Source: Polaribacter aestuariivivens (GTDB lineage Bacteria > Bacteroidota > Bacteroidia > Flavobacteriales > Flavobacteriaceae). From it: a stretch of DNA of 64,000 bases. The stretch's first letter is position 1. Every line of letters begins with the position of its first letter. Positions 1 through 8,052 of this stretch are shown here, in pieces. The notes beneath the pieces were generated by a model, which worked only from the letters and a program-made list of their open reading frames with translations, was not told the DNA's origin and ran no database searches. The stretch covers positions 124,001 through 188,000 of the forward strand of contig NZ_VANR01000004.1 of the NCBI RefSeq assembly GCF_005885675.1, written 5' to 3'. The position numbers and the translations under genes are program-made.

Positions 1-376
1 AACAACCAAAAATGACGATAGAATAACTAGTGTTGGGGCTTTTTTAAGAAAAACAAGTTTGGATGAGTTACCTCAGTTTTTTAATGTTTTATTGGGAGAT
101 ATGAGTATTGTTGGTCCTAGACCTCATATGAATTTTCAAACAAAAAAATATTTGATAGAAATTGATAATTATTTATTAAGAAATTCTGTAAAACCAGGAA
201 TTACAGGTTTAGCTCAAGTATCTGGTTATAGAGGCGAAGTAAAACAAAAATCTGACATAGAAAATAGAGTGCGTTTAGATGTTTTTTATATAGAAAATTG
301 GTCTTTTTTTTTAGATTTAAAAATTATAGTACAAACAGTTTTAAGTGTTTTTAAAGGAGAAGAGAAAGCTTATTAA
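1..376 (+). CDS. Bacterial sugar transferase (initiating hexose-1-phosphate transferase), C-terminal part
   Basis: The 5' end lies outside the window; the open frame runs from the left edge to a TAA at 374-376. The visible ~124 residues carry the signature of the bacterial sugar transferase family (PF02397, WcaJ/PglC-like): LRKTSLDELPQ, GDMSIVGPRP and PGITGLAQVSG. These membrane enzymes transfer a hexose-1-phosphate from a nucleotide sugar to undecaprenyl phosphate, the first step of surface polysaccharide or O-antigen synthesis. The stop codon overlaps the next gene's start by one base (TAATG), so it is probably translationally coupled to the glycosyltransferase that follows. The sugar specificity cannot be read from this part. 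Confidence 0.93.
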   Translation, partial: TTKNDDRITSVGAFLRKTSLDELPQFFNVLLGDMSIVGPRPHMNFQTKKYLIEIDNYLLRNSVKPGITGLAQVSGYRGEVKQKSDIENRVRLDVFYIENWSFFLDLKIIVQTVLSVFKGEEKAY

Positions 377-1146
377 TGATGAATAAAGTTGATATATCTG
401 CATCTATAGTTTTATATAAAGAAGATTTAGAAGAGCTAACAAATACTATTAGTTGTTTTTTGAATACCCCTTTAAAAAAGAAACTTTTTTTAATTGATAA
501 TAATGAGGATAAACAATTTGAAAATACGTTTAATCAAGAAGATGTAGAATATATTGCTATAGGCAAAAATATAGGTTTTGGAGCTGGACATAATATAATT
601 TTAGATAGAATAAAAAATCTTTCAAAACATCATTTAATATTAAACCCAGATGTTAGCTTTGAACCTAGGGTGCTTCCTAATTTAATAACAAAACTAGAAA
701 GGCATGAAATAGTTACTATGATAGCACCTAAAGTCTTATTTTCAGATGGGAAACACCAGTTTTCATGTAGAAGATATCCAAAAGTCCCTGAGTTAATAGC
801 TAGAAGATTTCAATTTTTAGAACCGTTTTTTAAATCTTTTGTAAAAAAAGGAAAATACAATGATAAAGAATTAGATGCTTCTTTTTTTGCAGATTATATA
901 ACAGGTTGTTTTCATCTATATAAGACTGAAGATTTTCTAAAGTTAAAAGGATTTGATGAACGCTATTTCTTGTATATGGAAGATGTTGATATTTGCAAAA
1001 AAATAGAAAAAATAGATAAACAAAAATTATATTATCCTAAAGAAGAAATCACACATGTTTTAAAACAAGGATCATCCAAAAACTTAAAACTTTTTTTAAG
1101 ACACACATCTTCTGCAATAAAATATTTTTTAAAGTGGGGTTTTTAG
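376..1146 (+). CDS. Glycosyltransferase family 2 (rhamnosyltransferase-like)
   Basis: 256 residues with a GT2 fold: an N-terminal strand ASIVLYKED, NIGFGAGHN near residue 65, a LNPDV nucleotide/metal-binding motif near residue 90, and an EDVD motif near residue 201 within FLYMEDVDICKKI, as in WbbL-type rhamnosyltransferases. It probably adds one sugar to a lipid-linked oligosaccharide on the cytoplasmic side, using the lipid-sugar made by the preceding transferase, with which it overlaps by one base. Two ATG codons occur in tandem; the first overlaps the upstream stop. Donor and acceptor cannot be deduced. It ends the polysaccharide cluster, and the next gene has its own promoter. Confidence 0.9.
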   Translation: MMNKVDISASIVLYKEDLEELTNTISCFLNTPLKKKLFLIDNNEDKQFENTFNQEDVEYIAIGKNIGFGAGHNIILDRIKNLSKHHLILNPDVSFEPRVLPNLITKLERHEIVTMIAPKVLFSDGKHQFSCRRYPKVPELIARRFQFLEPFFKSFVKKGKYNDKELDASFFADYITGCFHLYKTEDFLKLKGFDERYFLYMEDVDICKKIEKIDKQKLYYPKEEITHVLKQGSSKNLKLFLRHTSSAIKYFLKWGF

Positions 1147-1166
1147 TTTCCTAAAAAATTATAAAA

Positions 1167-1174
1167 TATATTTG
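1167..1174 (+). promoter_or_regulatory. Candidate -7 box of the purD promoter
   Basis: TATATTTG matches the Bacteroidetes housekeeping -7 consensus TAnnTTTG and sits 22 bases before the purD ATG. No clear -33 TTG is seen at the usual spacing, so the call rests on the -7 box and its position in a short intergenic gap. Confidence 0.5.
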
Positions 1175-1196
1175 CATCTCAAACAATACAACACAA

Positions 1197-2471
1197 ATGA
1201 ACATTCTTATTTTAGGCTCAGGAGGAAGAGAACATGCTTTTACATTAAAACTATCTGAAAGTAATAAAGTGAATCAACTTTTTGTAGCACCAGGAAATGC
1301 TGGTACTCACAAAATTGCAACCAATATTAATATAAATCCAACCGATTTTAAAGCTGTAAAAGAAACCGTTTTAAAAAATAATATAAAAATGGTGGTTGTA
1401 GGTCCTGAAGCTCCTTTAGTAAACGGTGTTCACGATTTTTTTCTTGCAGATAATGAGCTAAAAAATATTCCGGTAATTGGCCCTAAAAAAGATGGAGCAT
1501 TGTTAGAAGGCAGTAAAGATTTTTCAAAGCAATTCATGCAAAAACATGGCATTCCAACCGCAAAATACAAATCATTTACAAAAGATAATTTAGAAGAAGG
1601 TTATGCTTTTTTAGAAACTTTAGAAGCACCTTACGTACTAAAAGCAGATGGTTTAGCAGCAGGTAAAGGAGTTTTAATTTTGTTTTCTTTGGAAGAAGCA
1701 AAAGCAGAATTAAAAGAAATGGTTACCAATCAAAAATTCGGAGAAGCTTCATCAACAGTGGTTATTGAAGAGTTTTTAAAAGGAATTGAACTATCGGTGT
1801 TTGTGTTAACAGACGGAAAAAGCTATAAAATATTACCTTCAGCAAAAGATTATAAAAGAATTGGAGAAGGTGATACTGGTTTAAATACGGGTGGAATGGG
1901 AGCCATTTCTCCAGTACCTTTCGCAGACGATGCTTTTTTAGATAAAGTTGAAGAATTGGTGGTAAAACCAACCATAAATGGTTTGCAAAAAGACGGAATA
2001 GACTACAGAGGCTTTATTTTTATTGGTTTAATGAATGATAATGGAAATCCATCAGTAGTAGAGTACAATGTTAGAATGGGAGATCCAGAAACAGAAGTTG
2101 TTTTACCAAGAATAGAATCCGATTTATTTGATTTATTTGATGGTGTTGCCAACCAAAATTTAAAGGATAAATTATTTCAAGTAACACCAAAAACTGCAAC
2201 CACAGTAATGCTAGTTTCTGGTGGATATCCAGAAAGTTATGAAAAAAATAAGGAAATTACAGGGCTTGAAAACGTTAAAGAATCTACAGTTTTTCATGCA
2301 GGAACCACTTTAAAAGATAATAAGGTTGTAACAAGTGGAGGTAGGGTTATGGCAATTACCTCATTTGGAAATACGATTGAAGATGCTTTGGAAAAATCTT
2401 ATAGAAGTATTGATGAAATACGTTTCGATAAAATGAATTTCAGAAAAGATATTGGATTCGATTTAACTTAA
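1197..2471 (+). CDS. purD: Phosphoribosylamine--glycine ligase
   Basis: 424 residues, the normal length for GAR synthetase. It joins glycine to phosphoribosylamine with ATP to give GAR, the second step of de novo purine synthesis, in the cytoplasm. Visible motifs are the N-terminal ILILGSGGREHAF loop, the ATP-grasp segment LKADGLAAGKGV near residue 146, GGMGAISPVP, and the metal-binding YNVRMGDPETEVVLPR. The ATG is preceded by a TAnnTTTG promoter box. No other purine gene is adjacent; the neighbours are glycosyltransferases, so it appears to be a stand-alone unit. Confidence 0.97.
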   Translation: MNILILGSGGREHAFTLKLSESNKVNQLFVAPGNAGTHKIATNININPTDFKAVKETVLKNNIKMVVVGPEAPLVNGVHDFFLADNELKNIPVIGPKKDGALLEGSKDFSKQFMQKHGIPTAKYKSFTKDNLEEGYAFLETLEAPYVLKADGLAAGKGVLILFSLEEAKAELKEMVTNQKFGEASSTVVIEEFLKGIELSVFVLTDGKSYKILPSAKDYKRIGEGDTGLNTGGMGAISPVPFADDAFLDKVEELVVKPTINGLQKDGIDYRGFIFIGLMNDNGNPSVVEYNVRMGDPETEVVLPRIESDLFDLFDGVANQNLKDKLFQVTPKTATTVMLVSGGYPESYEKNKEITGLENVKESTVFHAGTTLKDNKVVTSGGRVMAITSFGNTIEDALEKSYRSIDEIRFDKMNFRKDIGFDLT

Positions 2472-2486
2472 ACCAATTTTAAGTAC

Positions 2487-2554
2487 TGTCATTCCCATTT
2501 CCATAAACACAGGAAATCTCTGTATTTAATACTTTTTATTTTGTAAGAATGACA
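2487..2554 (+). repeat. Degenerate palindromic repeat with TGTCATTC/GAATGACA ends
   Basis: TGTCATTC at 2487-2494 is matched by its exact reverse complement GAATGACA at 2547-2554. Between them lies a CCATTTCC...AGGAAATCT segment resembling the ATTCCTGC repeat seen at 52.5 kb. The layout (TGTCATTCC...GGAATC...GAATGACA) resembles small dispersed repeats common in flavobacterial genomes. The right end contains the ATG at 2549 of the following gene. Confidence 0.55.
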
Positions 2555-3604
2555 CATCAAAAAAAAGTAATTGTTGCGCCATTAAATTGGGGTTTAGGTC
2601 ACGCTTCACGTTGTGTACCAATTATTCACGCTTTAATTTCAGAAAATTTTGTACCAATAATTGCTTCAGATGGTAAAGCTTTAGAATTTTTACAGCAAGA
2701 ATTTCCTGCGCTAGAAAGTATAATATTACCTTCTTACAAAATAAAATACGGTAAAAAATTAAAATGGAGCTTACTACTTCAAACACCGTTTATTTTTAGA
2801 GCAATTCAGCAAGAAAAGGAAATCATACATAACTTTATTAATTCTGATAAAAGTGTAGTAGGCATTATTTCAGACAACAGATTTGGAGTAAGAAATAAAA
2901 AAGTTACTTCAGTATATATTACACATCAAATTAATGTTTTGTCTGGTTTTACTACCTTTTTCACTAGTAAAATACATCAAAAAATTATAAATAAATTTGA
3001 TGAATGTTGGATTCCTGATACTAAACATTCAACTTTTTCAGGAAAATTATCTTCATCAGAAAATACGTTAAATCAAAAATTTGTAGGACTTTTAAGTAGG
3101 TTCAAAAAACAAGAAACTCAAAATACTATAGATGTTTTGGTTTTACTTTCTGGACCAGAACCTAACAGAACTTTTTTAGAAGAAAAATTAATTTCTATTT
3201 TTAAAAATGATAACAGAAAAATTGTTTTTATATTAGGAAAAGTGGAGAAAACACAAAAAAAATGGATTGAAAATAATTGTACTTTTTATAATTATGCACT
3301 TTCAGATAAGCTTCAAGAGTTATTAAATTCGAGCAAAATTGTACTTTGTAGATCTGGATATTCGTCAATAATGGATTTGGCAATTTTAGAAAAAAAGGTG
3401 TTTTTTATTCCCACGAAAAATCAACCAGAACAAGAGTATTTGGCAAAATATTTACAACAAAAAAAGATGGCTCCTTTTTGTGAAGAGCATCGATTTACTT
3501 TAGATAAGTTGAAGGAAATAGAAAATTATAGCGGATTAAAATCTATGAAAAAACCTTTCAATAAAAGTTTATTTAGCCTTTTTCATGGTGAAAGAAAATT
3601 CTGA
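2549..3604 (+). CDS. MurG-like glycosyltransferase (Bacteroidetes conserved family)
   Basis: 351 residues resembling GT-B fold glycosyltransferases: an N-terminal APLNWGLGHASRCVPI, which looks like the acceptor loop of MurG-type enzymes, and a C-terminal GT28-like segment with VLCRSGYSSIMDLAIL and PTKNQPEQEYLA, the latter matching the nucleotide-sugar site region. Substrate unknown; a cell-envelope role is an inference. The start ATG falls in the right arm of a palindromic repeat and is the only usable start, because the first beta strand begins five residues later. The last 36 bases overlap the end of the convergent histidine kinase gene. Confidence 0.75.
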   Translation: MTHQKKVIVAPLNWGLGHASRCVPIIHALISENFVPIIASDGKALEFLQQEFPALESIILPSYKIKYGKKLKWSLLLQTPFIFRAIQQEKEIIHNFINSDKSVVGIISDNRFGVRNKKVTSVYITHQINVLSGFTTFFTSKIHQKIINKFDECWIPDTKHSTFSGKLSSSENTLNQKFVGLLSRFKKQETQNTIDVLVLLSGPEPNRTFLEEKLISIFKNDNRKIVFILGKVEKTQKKWIENNCTFYNYALSDKLQELLNSSKIVLCRSGYSSIMDLAILEKKVFFIPTKNQPEQEYLAKYLQQKKMAPFCEEHRFTLDKLKEIENYSGLKSMKKPFNKSLFSLFHGERKF

Positions 3605-4609
3605 TCCTTCACCAAAAACACTTTTCAAGAAAATTGTTTGATTGTGTGCTTCCACAATATGCTTTACAATAGATAAGCCTAAACCAGAACCACCTTGTTC
3701 ACGAGATCTACTTTGATCTACTCTATAAAAACGTTCAAATAAACGTGGTAAATGTGTAGATTTAATACCCTCACCATTATCAACAACCCTTATTACAAAT
3801 TTATTTTCGTTGTAGTTGTCTATTGCTACAACTGTGGTACCATTTGGTTTTCCGTATTTAATAGAATTTACGATTAAATTAATCAAAACTTGTTCTATTT
3901 TTTCAATATCACCTTTTACAAAAACAGGAAATTCGTAAACCCGATCAAACTTTAAAGTTATATTTCTTTTTTTGGCTTTCATTTCGAATAAATCAAACAC
4001 ATTTTGTATCAATTCTAAAATATTAAAAACCTCAGAGTTTATTTTTAAGCCATCTGTTTCTAGTTTGGCAATCATATCTAAATCTTTGGTAACAGCTACC
4101 AATCTTTCTACACCTTTATTTGCTCTTTCTAAATATTTTTTTCTTATTTCTTTATCATTTCCAGCGCCTTCTAAAAGAGTTAAAATATAACCTTGTACTG
4201 TAAAAAGCGGAGTTTTAAGTTCATGCGCAACATTCCCTAAAAAATCTCTTCGAAAAGAATCTCTCTCGGTTAAACTTTTAATTTCCATTCGTTTACCTTC
4301 CACAAATTTTTGCATTCTTTTAGAAAGTTTTTCGATATCTGTTGTTACGGAATCTCTTCGTAAATCTTTTACATCTAAAATAGAAACTTCTTCGTAAATC
4401 TTTTTTAATCGTCTATAAATAAAATGTTCTGCTCTGTATTGTATGATAAAAAAAGAGATTAAAAAAAGCACAATTATAGAAACGATAATAGCTCCAATAC
4501 CTAAGTGTTTAACTATAAAAAAGTAGGAAATAGTCGCAACTATAACCGATAATAATGTTAAATATATTGCAGACCAAAGTGCATATGAGTATGTTTTTTT
4601 AAATTTCAT
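3569..4609 (-). CDS. PhoR-like sensor histidine kinase
   Basis: 346 residues. Two N-terminal membrane helices (about residues 10-32 and 36-56) with almost no periplasmic loop are followed by a HAMP-like linker, HisKA with phospho-acceptor His129 in AHELKTPL, and HATPase_c with the N box (NLIVNSIKYG), G1 (VDNGEGI), F box (RFYRVDQSRS) and G2 (GGSGLGLSIV). It autophosphorylates and passes phosphate to the regulator encoded 10 bases upstream in the same operon. PhoR-like by architecture; without a periplasmic sensor the phosphate-sensing role is an inference. Its 3' end overlaps the convergent glycosyltransferase by 36 bases. Confidence 0.9.
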   Translation of the reverse strand: MKFKKTYSYALWSAIYLTLLSVIVATISYFFIVKHLGIGAIIVSIIVLFLISFFIIQYRAEHFIYRRLKKIYEEVSILDVKDLRRDSVTTDIEKLSKRMQKFVEGKRMEIKSLTERDSFRRDFLGNVAHELKTPLFTVQGYILTLLEGAGNDKEIRKKYLERANKGVERLVAVTKDLDMIAKLETDGLKINSEVFNILELIQNVFDLFEMKAKKRNITLKFDRVYEFPVFVKGDIEKIEQVLINLIVNSIKYGKPNGTTVVAIDNYNENKFVIRVVDNGEGIKSTHLPRLFERFYRVDQSRSREQGGSGLGLSIVKHIVEAHNQTIFLKSVFGEGSEFSFTMKKAK

Positions 4610-4619
4610 GTAAAGAAAT

Positions 4620-5318
4620 TTATTTATCTGCTTCTTCTAAAACAAATTTATAGCCAACACCTTTAACAGTTTTAAAATGATCGTCACCAATTTTTTCTCG
4701 AAGTTTTCTAATATGAACATCAATGGTTCTACCACCAACAACCACTTCATTGCCCCAAACTGTGTCTAAAATTACTTCACGTTTAAAAACTTTTCCAGGT
4801 TTAGATGTTAGCAAAGAAAATAGTTCAAACTCTTTTCTTGGTAATGAAATTTTGTTGCCTGCTTTGTATACAACATATTCATCTCTATCAATTACAATAT
4901 CTCCAATTTTAAAAGTTTCGTCACTTTCATTTTCAGTTTTAAGTCTTCTAAGTAAAGATTTTACTTTACTTACTAAAACTTTAGGCTTAATTGGTTTGGT
5001 AATATAATCGTCTGCACCAGCCTCAAAACCAGCAACTTGAGAGTAGTCTTCACCTCTTGCAGTTAAAAACGAAATAATTACGTTTTCTAAAGCACTAATT
5101 TTTCTAATTTTTTCACAAGCTTCAATACCATCCATTTCTGGCATCATAATGTCTAGTAAAATTAAATGAGGCTTATTTTTTTTTGCAGATTTTATTGCTT
5201 CTAGTCCATTAGTTGCTGTAAAAACCTGATATCCTTCATTTTTAAGATTATACCCAACAATTTCTATAATGTCTGGTTCATCATCAACTAATAAAATTTT
5301 AATTTCGTTACTGTTCAT
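4620..5318 (-). CDS. PhoB/OmpR-family response regulator
   Basis: 232 residues from the ATG at 5318 (MNSNEIKILLVDDEP); a start 6 codons earlier exists but adds only a hydrophobic stub. The receiver domain has acidic residues VDDE and the phospho-acceptor Asp56 in LLDIMMPEMDG, with Lys in TKPIKP. The C-terminal winged helix contains LPRKEFELF and GGRTIDVHIRKLREKIG, typical of OmpR/PhoB DNA-binding domains. It is transcribed first in a two-gene unit with the histidine kinase. It lies divergent to the secreted protein gene at 5.55 kb, across a 231-bp gap, so it could control that gene. Confidence 0.93.
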   Translation of the reverse strand: MNSNEIKILLVDDEPDIIEIVGYNLKNEGYQVFTATNGLEAIKSAKKNKPHLILLDIMMPEMDGIEACEKIRKISALENVIISFLTARGEDYSQVAGFEAGADDYITKPIKPKVLVSKVKSLLRRLKTENESDETFKIGDIVIDRDEYVVYKAGNKISLPRKEFELFSLLTSKPGKVFKREVILDTVWGNEVVVGGRTIDVHIRKLREKIGDDHFKTVKGVGYKFVLEEADK

Positions 5319-5514
5319 ATTTAAATAAAGAATCAATTAATTTCAAAAATAGCCATAATTATTATAAAATATAGTTTCTTAACACACATTTAATTTTTAA
5401 AATAGAATACATAACATTATCTTAACTCTTTCTTTTTTACTTGACTATAAATCACTTATTAATTGGTAGTTAGATTGTTAATAATTTAATAACAAGAATA
5501 TTCGTATAAAATTG

Positions 5515-5522
5515 TACCTTTG
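5515..5522 (+). promoter_or_regulatory. Candidate -7 box before the T9SS-exported protein
   Basis: TACCTTTG matches TAnnTTTG and lies 27 bases upstream of the ATG at 5550. A -33 TTG at normal spacing is not evident. The rest of the 231-bp gap to the divergent regulator gene is AT-rich with no gene. Confidence 0.5.
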
Positions 5523-5549
5523 AGAATCGAATTTATTTAAACCTTACAT

Positions 5550-7232
5550 ATGAAAAAAAATTACTTATTTACTTTATTTCTTGCAATCTGTTCAGTATTT
5601 TCTGCTTTAGGACAGGTTACTAATGGAGATTTTGAAACTTGGACGAATGATGCTCCAGATGGATGGACAAGTGAAGCTGGAACTACAATTACAAAAGAAA
5701 CTACAAAATTTAGAAGTGGTACAAGTTCTGCAAAATTTGAAATAACAACACAAACTCAAGCTGATACAGATTTTAGACAGTCTCTAAACGTCGAATTAGG
5801 AAAAATTTATGAAGTGAGTGTTTGGGTTTACCAAGAAGATAAAAAAGCAAGAGCTAGATTATATTTTGATGGATATCAGGGATATTCAAATCCAGAAACT
5901 TTAAATTCTTGGCAACAAGTAACTTATGAATATACTGCTACAGATACTAAGAGTATTGATATAGGATTAAGATTTTATGATATATCTGCTGATTGGGAAG
6001 GAGGCCCATCAATAATGTATATTGATGATTATACAGTAACAGAAAAAGTAACGACAGAACCTTCTTTATTAGTTACTTCTCCTACAGACGGTACAAATTA
6101 TACTCCAAATACAACCTCTGTTGCAGTAACTATGAACGTCCAGAACTTTAATTTTTCTATGGATAATGGCTCAGGTGCTAGTGATAATTCTGGAGACGGT
6201 TTTTTAAAAGCAACTTTAGAAGTTCTAGGAGGTAGTACAACTGTATCAAATTTTTTCTCAACAAGTGTGCCCGATATTCAAGTTTCAGCAGGAGAAAGTT
6301 ATACATTAATATTAGAATTAGTTGATAATGCTGGTGCTTCCTTAACCCCAGAATTAAAATATGTATCGTCTTTTAGTGTTGGATCTTTTTCAGATGTTTC
6401 TAACATTGCAGGTTTGAGAGCTGGAACAGTAAATAGCTATTACAGATTAACTGGAGAAGCTACAGTAACCTATACATCTTCAAATAGAAATCAAAAATAT
6501 ATACAAGATACTTCTGGTGCAATTTTAATAGATGATTCAGCAGATGTTTTAGCTCCAGGAAATTTTATGGTTGGAGATGGTATTACAAACTTAAATGGGA
6601 AACTTAGTATTTTTAATGGAGTTTTACAGATAGTTCCGGTTTCTAATTCTGGTTCAAAAAGTTCTTCAGGAAATACAGTAGTTCCAGTAAGTGTGACACT
6701 ATCTGAGTTAAATGCAAATTTAGATAATTATGAGTCTGAAATGATTACAATTTCTGCGGTAAGTTTTGCAGCTGGAGATGGAACAGCCGTTTTTGAGGCG
6801 AGTAAAAATTATGATTTATCTAAAGAAACTGATATGTTAGTTTTTAGAACTAATTTTAGTGATGCTGATTTTATTGGAGATGTAATTCCTTCTGCGCCTG
6901 TAGATATAACAGGTATTGCTTCAGAATTTAATGGAACTGCACAAATTTTTGGAATATCTAAAGCTAATATTACTTTGGATGTACAAAGTAATTCAATCTT
7001 AGGTTTTGCAACTTACCCAAACCCAATAACAAATAACGAATTTACAATTACCTCTAACAATTCAAGTAAAAAGGAAATCGTACTTTTTAATGTGTTAGGT
7101 AAAAAAGTATTATCAACTAGTTTTACGGGAACAAAATCTACTGTAGATGTATCTACTATTAATTCAGGAATTTATATTTTAAAAGTTACTGAAAACGGTA
7201 AAACAGCAACAAAAAAGGTAGTAATTAGATAA
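5550..7232 (+). CDS. Secreted protein with carbohydrate-binding-like domain and T9SS sorting tail
   Basis: 560 residues. A signal peptide (about residues 1-21, ending SALGQ) is followed by a jelly-roll resembling CBM4/9 modules (NGDFETW near residue 25, PSIMYIDDYTV near 158), an Ig-like segment (about 170-285), and an OB-fold-like segment similar to DUF5689 (about 290-470). The C-terminal 75 residues are a type A T9SS sorting domain (YPNPITNNEF, LFNVLGKKV, GIYILKV, final KKVVIR). It should be exported and anchored or released by T9SS. No catalytic domain is recognisable, so a binding or adhesive role is likeliest. A good terminator follows. Confidence 0.82.
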   Translation: MKKNYLFTLFLAICSVFSALGQVTNGDFETWTNDAPDGWTSEAGTTITKETTKFRSGTSSAKFEITTQTQADTDFRQSLNVELGKIYEVSVWVYQEDKKARARLYFDGYQGYSNPETLNSWQQVTYEYTATDTKSIDIGLRFYDISADWEGGPSIMYIDDYTVTEKVTTEPSLLVTSPTDGTNYTPNTTSVAVTMNVQNFNFSMDNGSGASDNSGDGFLKATLEVLGGSTTVSNFFSTSVPDIQVSAGESYTLILELVDNAGASLTPELKYVSSFSVGSFSDVSNIAGLRAGTVNSYYRLTGEATVTYTSSNRNQKYIQDTSGAILIDDSADVLAPGNFMVGDGITNLNGKLSIFNGVLQIVPVSNSGSKSSSGNTVVPVSVTLSELNANLDNYESEMITISAVSFAAGDGTAVFEASKNYDLSKETDMLVFRTNFSDADFIGDVIPSAPVDITGIASEFNGTAQIFGISKANITLDVQSNSILGFATYPNPITNNEFTITSNNSSKKEIVLFNVLGKKVLSTSFTGTKSTVDVSTINSGIYILKVTENGKTATKKVVIR

Positions 7233-7264
7233 TTTAAAATTCTAATTTCACATATTCTAAATAT

Positions 7265-7298
7265 AAAAGCTCTGAAGTTAATTCAGAGCTTTTTTTAT
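7265..7298 (+). terminator. Rho-independent terminator after the T9SS protein
   Basis: AAAAGCTCTGAA (7265-7276), loop GTTAA, TTCAGAGCTTTT (7282-7293), then more T. It sits 32 bases after the stop codon at 7232. Confidence 0.85.
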
Positions 7299-7324
7299 TT
7301 TTTATTATCTTTAAAATAAAAACT

Positions 7325-8041
7325 ATGAATTTAACTCAAAAAATTTCTAATATTTTATTTTTAGATATAGAAACTGTTCCACAAGAAGAAAACTGGAATT
7401 CCCTTTCTCATGAAACGCAGCAACTTTTTGAAAAGAAAACACAATACCAAAGAAAAGATGAATTTACAGCAGAAGAATTTTATGAACGTGCAGGAATTTG
7501 GGCAGAATTTGGTAAAATAGTATGCATTTCTGCAGGATATTTTATTACAAATGAAGACAAAAATCAATTTAGAGTAACTTCTTTTTTTGGTGATAATGAG
7601 TATAAAATTTTAGTAGATTTTAAACATCTTTTAAATAAACACTTTTCAAAAGCATCAAATATTTTATGTGCACATAATGGAAAAGAATTCGATTTTCCTT
7701 TTATTGCCAGAAGAATGATTGTACATCAAATAGAACTTCCTAAAAAACTAAATTTATTTGGTAAAAAACCTTGGGAAGTACCACATTTAGATACTTTAGA
7801 GCTTTGGAAGTTTGGTGATTATAAACATTATACTTCACTAAAATTACTCACCTCTATTTTAGGAATTCCTTCGCCTAAAGATGATATTGATGGTAGTGAG
7901 GTTGCGAGCGTTTATTACAAAGAAAAAAACATACAAAGAATTGTAAAGTATTGTGAAAAAGACACCATTGCTGTTGCGCAAGTTTTATTAAGATTTAACA
8001 ATGAAAAACTCTTAAATGCAGATGATATTGTGAGTGTTTAA
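7325..8041 (+). CDS. Predicted PolB-like 3'-5' exonuclease (RNase H fold)
   Basis: 238 residues. The DEDD exonuclease motifs are visible: FLDIETVP near residue 16 (Exo I), CAHNGKEFDFPFIARR near residue 117 (Exo II) and YCEKDTIAVAQVLLRF near residue 208 (Exo III). This matches stand-alone proteins with the proofreading exonuclease domain of family B polymerases, without a polymerase. The likely role is single-strand 3'-5' trimming in repair or RNA processing; the substrate is not known. It starts 27 bases after a terminator and ends 11 bases before the convergent ABC-F gene. Confidence 0.82.
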   Translation: MNLTQKISNILFLDIETVPQEENWNSLSHETQQLFEKKTQYQRKDEFTAEEFYERAGIWAEFGKIVCISAGYFITNEDKNQFRVTSFFGDNEYKILVDFKHLLNKHFSKASNILCAHNGKEFDFPFIARRMIVHQIELPKKLNLFGKKPWEVPHLDTLELWKFGDYKHYTSLKLLTSILGIPSPKDDIDGSEVASVYYKEKNIQRIVKYCEKDTIAVAQVLLRFNNEKLLNADDIVSV

Positions 8042-8052
8042 TTTTTTTCAAA

